Assembly: GCA_027451455.1 (NCBI GenBank)
Contig: DAIDJI010000137.1
Span: 1-10,133 of the forward strand
DNA: 10,133 bases
Source of the DNA: Planctomycetales bacterium
Lineage (GTDB): Bacteria > Planctomycetota > Planctomycetia > Isosphaerales > Isosphaeraceae
Reading direction: 5' to 3'
The notes under the pieces are model-generated. The model did not search any database. It worked only from the letters and a program-made list of their open reading frames with translations, and was not told the DNA's origin. This document shows, piece after piece, positions 1 through 5,370 of this stretch. The stretch's first letter is position 1. Every line of letters begins with the position of its first letter. The position numbers and the translations under genes were made by a program.

Positions 1-2213
1 AGCGCCCCTTCCTTGCCGGTCTTGTTGACCTCCAGGCCGGAGCCCGACCAGAGGAGTTCGGCGGTCCGAAGCGGGTAGACGTCCACGCCGATGTTGGACC
101 CGACCCGACCGGCCCGGCGGCGGCCGTAGCCGAGGGTGACCGTGATGGTCGACTCGGCCTGCCCCGGCAGGATGTAGGCCGGGAGCGTGACATGCCGGCC
201 CTGGATTCGGATCTCGAGCTCGTCGCCGTCCTTCACCTCGAGCGCCCTGGCGCGGGCCGGGCTGAGGTAGGCGGCGTTTTCCCAGGTGAGCCGGGTCATG
301 GGCCGCGGCCACTCCTGGAGCCAGGAGTTGTTGGCGAACTGGCCGTCCCAGACGCCTGGATCGGGTCGGAAGACCAGCTCGAGGTCATCGCGGGCGTTGC
401 CGACGGTCGCCAGGGCCATCGCGTCGGCGGCCTTGGCGGTCACCGACTTCGGTTTCCGGGCGGTTCCGGCGATCACGCCTTCCTTGAGCGACTTCTTCCA
501 GGCGGCCTCGAAGTTGTCCTTCAGGCCGTTGTTCCGCCAGTAGTCGCGGACGATCTCCAGGCCGGTCCGGCCGGGCTCGCCGAGCAGGACGGCGAGGATC
601 TCGATGGCCGACTTCCCCTTGTAGAGGGGTGCGATCATCGGTTGCTGGACGCTCGCGGTACCGTCGAACGCCCGGGCGTCGCCCCAGGCTTCCAGCTCGT
701 GGGCGAGCGGGATGTGCCAGTGGCAGAGTTCGGCCGTTTCGTCGTGGTAGAGCCCGCTGTGGATCCGCAGGGGGATCTTATCGCTGGCGAGCAGGTTAGC
801 GAAGTCGAGGTCGGCCGGGGCGTCGTACGCCGGGTTCGAGCCGATGACGACCAGTGCGTCGACGGCTCCCTGCTGGATCGCCCGGGCGAGGTCGCGGATC
901 GAGGCGACCTGGTCGTCGGGACCGGCGGCGACCGGCTCGATGTACTCGACGGTCTGACCGATGGCGCCGAGGGCCCCGTTGATCGCGTGGGCCAGGGCGT
1001 GAACGGCCGGCGGCTGGGTTTCGCCGGGGATGACGACCCCCTGCTTGCCCGCGGCCTTGAGGTCGCGGACCAGGGCTGCGACCCACTTCGCGTGCGGGGC
1101 CAGCTTCCCCTTGAGCGACTGCTCGACGGGGGTTTCGGAGCCGCCGACCCCGAGCCCCGCGGCGATCGCGCGGGCGACCGCCAGGATATCCCTCGCGGCG
1201 ACCGGGATGCGGTGGTCGGCGTTGGCACCGGTGATGGTCGGCGTGCACTCGATCGAGTACAGCCGGTTCATCGGGGCCGGGTCGGGCTTGACGGAGGGAG
1301 CCTCGCTCAGGATGAACTCGCGAATCTCCTTTTCCGGCTCGCGGCCGGCGGCGAAGGCCCGGGCGTAGGGGAGCCGGCCGGGTCCGACGCCGAGGAAGTC
1401 GGAGTCGAGCGCGACGATCACTCGGGCCTTGTCCAGGCGATAGATCGGTTCGAGATCCTCGCCGAAGGCGGTCCGGCAGCCGGCGCGGACGGCGTCGCGG
1501 CCGACCGGCGAGTACGAGTGCCAGCGGGCCTGGGGGAACTGCTGGGCCAGCCGCTGCATCTGGTCGGCGAGCGTTGGCGAGGTGATGGTCGGGGTCAGGA
1601 AGCGGAGCCCCTCGCCGCGATTCTGCCTCTTCTTCTCGCGAAGCTCCAGGAGCATCACCTCGGCGCGGTTCCAGCTACTCGGCCGGGCCAGGTGGATGAC
1701 GCTCTGCGAGCGGTCGGGGTCGTAGAAATTCAGGATGGCCGCCTGGGGAAGCGTGTCGGAGGCACCCAGGCTCGCCGGGTGCGCCGGGTTCCCCTCGACC
1801 TTGGTCGGCCGGCCCATGTGCGTCTCGACCAGCGAGCCGATCGCGTAGCCGTCGAGCGTCAGTGCCGTGGTGAAGAACATCGGCTTGCCCGGCACGATCA
1901 TCTCGGGCTGCTCGACGTACGGGACGACGTCCTCAGGATGCTGGATGGCACAGCCGGCCTGGGTGGCGACGCCGGCCAGCGCCATCGAAGCCCCCATCAG
2001 CCGGAGAAAATCCCGGCGATGCGCCGGGTCGGCACCCACGGCCTCCAGCTCGAGGAGCCGATCGAGCGAGTCGACCTCGCCGGAGGCCGCGCCGGCCCGC
2101 TCGCTCAGGCTCCGCCACTGCGCCGGGGCCGCCGGCCCCGCGGCCGGCACCTCGGACAGGATCGGCAGCTCGGCCAGGAGCCCGCCGACTTTCGTCTTGT
2201 GTTCTGGTTTCAT
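1..2213 (-). CDS. actB: Alternative Complex III subunit B (Tat-variant molybdopterin-oxidoreductase-like iron-sulfur protein), 3' end outside window
   Basis: Large periplasm-facing subunit of Alternative Complex III, the quinol:electron-acceptor oxidoreductase that replaces cytochrome bc1 in many planctomycetes. The 737 visible residues start with the family's long leader: a WRSLSE motif (33-38), then a twin-arginine-like RRDFLRLMGAS segment (66-76) and a hydrophobic stretch ending in AGC (Cys88). Strong family blocks follow: VPYVEQPE (97-104), GYAIGSLVETHMGRPTKVEGNPAHP (122-146) and YDPDRS (164-169). A VVIGSNPAYDAP block (455-466) belongs to the molybdopterin-fold part and a VKDGDELEI block (660-668) to its C-terminal barrel. 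Members are about 1000 residues, so the ferredoxin-like part with Fe-S clusters should lie left of base 1. In this family the Mo-binding half is thought to carry no molybdenum; I see no early Fe-S cysteine motif here, consistent with that. The start follows the actA stop by 2 nt (TGA-AC-ATG) with no clear Shine-Dalgarno, suggesting translational coupling. The lipobox around Cys88 is poor (Gln at -3), so lipidation is uncertain. Confidence 0.93.
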   Translation of the reverse strand, partial: MKPEHKTKVGGLLAELPILSEVPAAGPAAPAQWRSLSERAGAASGEVDSLDRLLELEAVGADPAHRRDFLRLMGASMALAGVATQAGCAIQHPEDVVPYVEQPEMIVPGKPMFFTTALTLDGYAIGSLVETHMGRPTKVEGNPAHPASLGASDTLPQAAILNFYDPDRSQSVIHLARPSSWNRAEVMLLELREKKRQNRGEGLRFLTPTITSPTLADQMQRLAQQFPQARWHSYSPVGRDAVRAGCRTAFGEDLEPIYRLDKARVIVALDSDFLGVGPGRLPYARAFAAGREPEKEIREFILSEAPSVKPDPAPMNRLYSIECTPTITGANADHRIPVAARDILAVARAIAAGLGVGGSETPVEQSLKGKLAPHAKWVAALVRDLKAAGKQGVVIPGETQPPAVHALAHAINGALGAIGQTVEYIEPVAAGPDDQVASIRDLARAIQQGAVDALVVIGSNPAYDAPADLDFANLLASDKIPLRIHSGLYHDETAELCHWHIPLAHELEAWGDARAFDGTASVQQPMIAPLYKGKSAIEILAVLLGEPGRTGLEIVRDYWRNNGLKDNFEAAWKKSLKEGVIAGTARKPKSVTAKAADAMALATVGNARDDLELVFRPDPGVWDGQFANNSWLQEWPRPMTRLTWENAAYLSPARARALEVKDGDELEIRIQGRHVTLPAYILPGQAESTITVTLGYGRRRAGRVGSNIGVDVYPLRTAELLWSGSGLEVNKTGKEGA

Positions 2214-2215
2214 GT

Positions 2216-2875
2216 TCATCTATGGCACACCGAGCAGTTGGACATGCGATCCACCGGGACGTTGTTCCGCCGCACCAGGTCCTTGCCGAGCGAGAGTTGC
2301 TCCTCCTCGGAGGGGGAGTATTCCATGTTGAACACGTCTCGCTTCTCGCGGAGGTAGGCCTCGGGCTTCTGATGGCAGGTGAGGCACCATTCCATATTCA
2401 TGGGCTGGTCCTTCCACATCAGCGCCATCTTCTGCACCGGGCCGTGGCAACTTGCGCAGCCGACCCCCTTCTGCACGTGGATGCTGTGGTTGAAGTAGAC
2501 GAAGTCGGGCAGGTTATGCACCCGCTGCCAGTGGATCGGCTTCTTGCTCGCCAGGCTTTGGCGGACCGGCTCGAGCATCGGCGCCTTGGTCCAGATCTGG
2601 GAGTGACAGGTCATGCAGGTGTGCGTCGGCGGCAACCCGGCAAACGACGACTCCTCGACCGAGGTGTGGCAGTAGCGGCAGTCGAGTCCCAGGCCCCGAA
2701 CGTGGTGTTCGTGCGGGAACGGAATCGGCTGCGTCGGGATCACCTTCACCTGCGTCTGGTAGGGCGATCGCATGATCAGATAAAAGATCGTCACCGAACC
2801 CGCCGCGGCGACCAGCGCGACGAGAATCGACAGTCGTGAAAGTGTGTTGGCGCTCGGATGGAATATCTGCGGCAT
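2216..2875 (-). CDS. actA: Alternative Complex III subunit A, membrane-anchored pentaheme cytochrome c
   Basis: Multiheme cytochrome c subunit of Alternative Complex III, expected to carry electrons from the ActB iron-sulfur centres toward cytochrome c or a terminal oxidase on the outer face of the cytoplasmic membrane. The 219-residue protein has one N-terminal transmembrane helix (about 13-35), probably an uncleaved anchor, and exactly five CxxCH heme motifs: CRYCH (66-70), CMTCH (87-91), CASCH (140-144), CLTCH (164-168) and CSVCH (214-218), the last almost at the C-terminus. FNHSIHV (128-134) and QPMNMEWCLTC (157-167) are typical of the family and supply extra His and Met ligands. Length and heme number fit ActA. 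The ATG at 2875 has GGAG 6 nt upstream. It is the first gene of the operon seen here, 2 nt ahead of actB and 577 bp from the preceding SDR gene, so it probably has its own promoter. Confidence 0.94.
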   Translation of the reverse strand: MPQIFHPSANTLSRLSILVALVAAAGSVTIFYLIMRSPYQTQVKVIPTQPIPFPHEHHVRGLGLDCRYCHTSVEESSFAGLPPTHTCMTCHSQIWTKAPMLEPVRQSLASKKPIHWQRVHNLPDFVYFNHSIHVQKGVGCASCHGPVQKMALMWKDQPMNMEWCLTCHQKPEAYLREKRDVFNMEYSPSEEEQLSLGKDLVRRNNVPVDRMSNCSVCHR

Positions 2876-3004
2876 CGCTCGCTCCGATGGGCATGCCGGG
2901 CCCGCACCGATCCGATCGGTTACAGGCGACGGCCGCCGCTCGCTCGTGGTCGGGTCGGCCCCGCTCTCCGCTTCAATACCCGTTGGACGACGCGGGCGAT
3001 CGCG

Positions 3005-3046
3005 GCCCCGGGGGGTGCGTGGCGAGGACGACGCACCGACCGGGGC
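3005..3046 (-). other. Strong leader hairpin upstream of actA
   Basis: Plus-strand GCCCCG (3005-3010) pairs with CGGGGC (3041-3046). After a symmetric 3x3 internal loop, GGTGCGT (3014-3020) pairs with ACGCACC (3031-3037) around a 10-nt loop. All 13 pairs are perfect. It would lie in the 5' leader of actA if the promoter at 3083-3110 is used. No T-run follows in the minus direction, so it is not a standard intrinsic terminator. It could affect RNA stability or translation, or be a by-product of high GC content. Confidence 0.45.
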
Positions 3047-3082
3047 AAGATTTCGCCGCGATTCGCTCGGATTTCCAGGGCT

Positions 3083-3110
3083 ATGCTAAACGTTACCCCG
3101 GCTGAGTCAA
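3083..3110 (-). promoter_or_regulatory. Candidate sigma70-type promoter for actAB
   Basis: On the minus strand TTGACT (3110-3105; five of six matches to TTGACA) is followed after 16 nt by TAGCAT (3088-3083; four of six matches to TATAAT). Transcription would start near 3076, leaving a leader of about 200 nt before the actA ATG at 2875. It is the best such pair I see in this gap. Planctomycete promoter consensus is poorly known, so this rests only on similarity to the general bacterial pattern. Confidence 0.38.
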
Positions 3111-3262
3111 GCAGGCTCCGCCCCGGCGCTCGCGGCGGAACACCAGGCGCCACGCCCGGCTCGATCGCCACGGGCCACCTGCGCCAACGATTCTGTTCCG
3201 TCGCTCGGGAACCCGCGGCACCCGTCCACCCCGCCGTTGAGAATCCGCCCCTTCTTTCTCAC

Positions 3263-3348
3263 TTGCGAGAACGCAACAAGCTCATCTTCTCGCAACCAGG
3301 AATCTGCCGTCTCGAAGATGAGAACGACATTCCCGATAATGAGAACGA
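3263..3348. repeat. Phased GAGAACG repeats with overlapping inverted repeats
   Basis: GAGAACG occurs at 3267-3273, 3320-3326 and 3341-3347; the start-to-start distances of 53 and 21 bp are close to five and two helical turns. The last two copies sit in a 15-bp tandem repeat (3313-3327 and 3334-3348; 13 of 15 identical). Two perfect 9-bp inverted repeats overlap each other: TTGCGAGAA (3263-3271) with TTCTCGCAA (3287-3295), and CTCATCTTC (3281-3289) with GAAGATGAG (3314-3322). It may be a regulator-binding cluster about 200 bp upstream of the putative actA promoter, or part of a 3' region of the SDR transcript. Confidence 0.5.
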
Positions 3349-3391
3349 ATCTTGCCCCCATTTTTTTTGGAGTCGGTGGGGTGCAAAGTGT

Positions 3392-3439
3392 GAAGACACC
3401 GGCTCGGCCGAGAAACGCCCGGTGGCTTCCGGTGTCTTC
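3392..3439 (-). terminator. Candidate terminator hairpin of the SDR gene
   Basis: GAAGACACCGG (3392-3402) is perfectly complementary to CCGGTGTCTTC (3429-3439), an 11-bp stem starting 13 nt after the SDR stop codon. The 26-nt loop itself contains the palindrome CTCGGCCGAG (3403-3412). No clear U-run follows in the minus direction, so it may need Rho or act as a 3' stabiliser. Position and stem strength are the main support. Confidence 0.5.
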
Positions 3440-3452
3440 CATTGGGGAGCGT

Positions 3453-4307
3453 CTATCCGTTGACGACGGTCCCGCCGTTGGGGTGGAGGATCTGTCCGGC
3501 GAGGTAAGAGGCGTCGTCGGAGGCGAGGAAGACGTAGCAGGCGGCGACCTCCTCGGGCTGACCGGGGCGGCCCATCGGAACGTCCTGGCCGAAACTGGCG
3601 ACCTTCTCGGGAGGGAAGGTGGAAGGGATCAGCGGTGTCCAGATGGGGCCAGGAGCGACACCGTTGACCCGGATCCCCTTCTTGATGAGCTGGCCGGAGA
3701 GCGACCGGGTGAAGGTGACGATCGCTCCCTTGGTGGAGGAGTAGTCGAGGAGCATCGGATTGCCCTGGTAGGCGGTGACCGAGGTCGTGTTGACGATCGC
3801 GGCGCCCTCTTTCAGGTGGGGCATCGCGGCCTTCGTCATGAAGAACATCCCGAAGATGTTGGTCCGGAAGGTGCGCTCGAGCTGCTCGGCGGAGATCTCC
3901 TCGATCGAGTCCTTCGGGTGCTGCTCGGCGGCGTTGTTGACGAGGATCTCGAGGTGGCCGAGCGCGTCGACGGCCTCGCGGACGGCCTTGCGGCAGAACG
4001 CCTCGTCGCCGATGTCGCCGGCGATGGTGAGGCATCGGCGGCCCTCGGCCTCGACGCGCTTGCGGGTCTCGGCGGCGTCCTCGTGCTCGTTGAGGTAGAG
4101 GACCGCGACGTCGGCACCCTCTCGGGCAAAGGCGATCGCGACGGCCCGGCCAATCCCGCTGTCCCCTCCTGTGATGATCGCCGCCTTGCCCTCCAGCTTC
4201 CCCGAACCGCGACGGGGGCGGCCCTCCGACTCAGGCTGCGGGATCATCTCGGACTCTCGGCCCGGCCGCTGGTCCTGGTGCTGCGGCGGCGGTTGCTTCA
4301 CGGCCAT
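3453..4307 (-). CDS. SDR family oxidoreductase, YghA / general stress protein 39 type
   Basis: NAD(P)-dependent short-chain dehydrogenase/reductase, cytoplasmic, 284 residues. Residues 1-37 form the polar N-terminal extension of this subgroup (KQPPPQHQDQRPG, then PQPE and GSGKLEGK). The Rossmann fold starts with TGGDSGIG (46-53); NNAA is at 124-127, and the catalytic tetrad is Asn150, Ser176 (TTSVTAY), Tyr189 and Lys193 (YSSTK). PGPIWTPL follows and NGGTVVNG closes the protein. Relatives include E. coli YghA and Bacillus YdaD/YhdF, often induced by stress or annotated as glucose 1-dehydrogenase-like; the substrate cannot be read from sequence. The reading frame is open to 4421, but ATG 4307 is chosen because AGGAGG lies 9 nt upstream and the family extension begins there. 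It is divergent from the DUF892 gene and followed by a strong hairpin. Confidence 0.93.
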   Translation of the reverse strand: MAVKQPPPQHQDQRPGRESEMIPQPESEGRPRRGSGKLEGKAAIITGGDSGIGRAVAIAFAREGADVAVLYLNEHEDAAETRKRVEAEGRRCLTIAGDIGDEAFCRKAVREAVDALGHLEILVNNAAEQHPKDSIEEISAEQLERTFRTNIFGMFFMTKAAMPHLKEGAAIVNTTSVTAYQGNPMLLDYSSTKGAIVTFTRSLSGQLIKKGIRVNGVAPGPIWTPLIPSTFPPEKVASFGQDVPMGRPGQPEEVAACYVFLASDDASYLAGQILHPNGGTVVNG

Positions 4308-4316
4308 GCGTGGTTG

Positions 4317-4322
4317 CCTCCT
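4317..4322 (-). promoter_or_regulatory. Ribosome binding site fixing the SDR start
   Basis: Minus-strand AGGAGG, a perfect Shine-Dalgarno core, with 9 nt to the ATG at 4307. It decides against the longer frame that begins at 4421, which would add 38 residues unlike anything in the family. Confidence 0.8.
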
Positions 4323-4553
4323 GATGGAGATGGAGAGTGGTTGAGCGCTGATGAAGGAAAGGGCACCCGGAGGATTCCGGATTTCCAATTCCCTACATTC
4401 CAGCACGTCCCAACTCACCAATTTTCTTCAACACGTCTTATCCTGTTGTATTAATTATGAAGTTTTGTGCAAATCTGGAGCTTTGATTTTGAATCTGGAA
4501 TCTGGTCTTCGGAATCCTCCTCCCGGTTCCGCCTCAAAATCGCCGGGAAACGG

Positions 4554-4637
4554 CGTGCAAACAGAGTGCCCCAATCCGAGGGGCGCAGGGTTTGCACGAT
4601 CGGATCGTGCAGTGGCGTGGGGATTGGTCCCTGCGCC
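4554..4637 (+). promoter_or_regulatory. Block of mutually exclusive hairpins upstream of DUF892
   Basis: Four perfect inverted repeats interlock in 84 nt. (A) CGTGCAAAC (4554-4562) pairs with GTTTGCACG (4590-4598), enclosing GTGCCCC (4566-4572) with GGGGCGC (4580-4586, one G-U) across a symmetric 3x3 internal loop and a 7-nt loop. (B) TGCACGATC (4593-4601) pairs with GATCGTGCA (4603-4611). (C) GGCGCAGGG (4582-4590) pairs with CCCTGCGCC (4629-4637) and encloses B. (D) CCAATCC (4571-4577) pairs with GGATTGG (4621-4627). Structure A excludes B plus C, and D competes with the inner part of A. This resembles a two-state leader RNA, but on DNA the same symmetry could be an operator. It ends 115 nt before the DUF892 ATG. 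Confidence 0.5.
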
Positions 4638-4752
4638 GGCGGGGCGATCAGGAGGGCTGCTCCGTCAGGATGACCGACCGAGGGATCGTCCCGACGCGTG
4701 CCGGAAGGGGTCGATGGCCGGCCGACGCGCGTCTGCCCGGGAGGGAAGACAG

Positions 4753-5271
4753 ATGGGCCTGTTCTCGAGCATGACCTTGAATTCGCTGGACGACCTGTTC
4801 GTCTTGCAGTTGCAGGATCTCTACGACGCCGAACAGCGGCTGACCAAGGCGCTCCCCAAGATGGCCGAGGCCGCGAAGACGAAGGAGTTGAAGGCGGCCT
4901 TTCAGAAGCACCTGCGCGAGACCGAGCAGCATGTGACCCGGCTGGAGAAGGTCTTCAGCATCCTGGGGATCTCGGCGCGGCGGGAGACCTGCGAGGCGAT
5001 GAAGGGATTGATCGCCGAGGGGGACGAGGTCATCAGCGCCGGCGGATCGGACGCTGTCCGCGACGCCGCCCTGATCGCCGCGGCGCAGCGGGTCGAGCAT
5101 TATGAGATGGCCGGATACGGGACCGTCCGGACGCTGGCCGAAGAACTCGGCCAGAAGGAAATCTCCCGGATCTTGCAGGAGACGCTGGAGGAAGAAGGCG
5201 CGGCCGACAAGAAGCTCACCGAGATTGCCGAGGCCCGCGTGAACACGAAGGCCGCGTCGGCGAAGGCCTGA
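4753..5271 (+). CDS. DUF892 ferritin-like protein, YciE/YciF family
   Basis: Small four-helix ferritin-like protein (172 residues, cytoplasmic, no signal peptide), the only plus-strand gene here. Family features: SLDDLFVLQLQDLYDAEQ (11-28), RETEQH (55-60), RVEHYEMAGYGT (113-124) and LQETLEEEGAADKKL (141-155). Glu27, Glu56, His60, Glu115, His116, Glu143 and Glu147 are candidate diiron ligands, judged by position in the helices. The family is linked to general and osmotic stress; its biochemical activity is not settled. GGAGG at 4740-4744, 8 nt before ATG 4753, fixes the start; the frame is open further upstream but that extension is not family-like. It is divergent from the stress-type SDR and convergent with DUF1552, with a hairpin between. 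The hairpin block at 4554-4637 would be in its leader if transcription starts in the AT-rich island. Confidence 0.94.
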   Translation: MGLFSSMTLNSLDDLFVLQLQDLYDAEQRLTKALPKMAEAAKTKELKAAFQKHLRETEQHVTRLEKVFSILGISARRETCEAMKGLIAEGDEVISAGGSDAVRDAALIAAAQRVEHYEMAGYGTVRTLAEELGQKEISRILQETLEEEGAADKKLTEIAEARVNTKAASAKA

Positions 5272-5292
5272 CCTTTCGAGCGTCGTCTGTTT

Positions 5293-5345
5293 TCCGTCGT
5301 CCGTCTCGGGGAAACCCTGGAGCTTCCGTGTGGACGGACGACGGA
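5293..5345. terminator. Candidate bidirectional terminator between convergent genes
   Basis: A perfect 13-bp inverted repeat, TCCGTCGTCCGTC (5293-5305) with GACGGACGACGGA (5333-5345), fills the 99-bp gap between the DUF892 and DUF1552 stop codons. Inside the 27-nt loop is a smaller hairpin GGG-GAAA-CCC (5308-5317) with a GNRA-type tetraloop. There is no strong T-run on either side, only TTTT at 5290-5293. The convergent position favours a terminator shared by both transcripts. Confidence 0.55.
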
Positions 5346-5370
5346 TTCCGGTGCTGAACCCGGAAGCGAA

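Larger units (their letters stand above)
2876..3452. other. 577-bp intergenic region between SDR and actA
   Basis: No convincing gene. From right to left in the direction of transcription it holds a hairpin just after the SDR stop (3392-3439), a run of eight T (3361-3368), a less GC-rich block with GAGAACG repeats and two competing inverted repeats (3263-3348), a candidate promoter (3083-3110) and a strong hairpin (3005-3046) in what would be the actA leader. Stretch 3111-3240 is GC-rich and shows nothing I can name. A 111-codon minus frame (3107-3442) crosses the region but matches nothing I recognise. Confidence 0.6.
4308..4752. other. 445-bp divergent control region between SDR and DUF892
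   Basis: No gene. The part near the SDR carries its ribosome binding site. About 4380-4500 is an AT-rich island unlike its surroundings, with TTGTATTAATTATGAAG-like sequence and a GAATCTG direct repeat near 4489-4503; promoters for one or both genes probably lie here, but no -35/-10 pair is good enough to name. The part near DUF892 is GC-rich and holds a nested set of inverted repeats (4554-4637) and a 10-bp palindrome GACGCGCGTC (4724-4733). Confidence 0.6.

Noticed and set aside
192..2357. 721-codon open frame on the plus strand
   Set aside because: It lies antisense to actB, whose product has clear family motifs. The Gly/Arg/Val/Asp-rich translation is typical of a shadow frame in GC-rich DNA.
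3361..3368. Run of eight T as an intrinsic terminator tail on the plus strand
   Set aside because: No plus-strand gene ends upstream and no stable stem directly precedes it.
3107..3442. 111-codon minus frame between the SDR and actA
   Set aside because: No recognisable domain and no good ribosome binding site noted. The internal VLI repeat reflects the 21-bp DNA repeat at 3313-3354, and the frame crosses the SDR 3' hairpin.
4308..4421. 38-residue N-terminal extension of the SDR
   Set aside because: A perfect AGGAGG precedes the internal ATG at 4307, and the known family extension begins there.
3237..4454. 405-codon open frame on the plus strand
   Set aside because: Mostly antisense to the SDR gene, which has a full catalytic tetrad and a perfect ribosome binding site.
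4351..4752. Upstream extension of the DUF892 frame
   Set aside because: Crosses the AT-rich control region and hairpin block and is unlike the family; GGAGG before ATG 4753 fixes the start.
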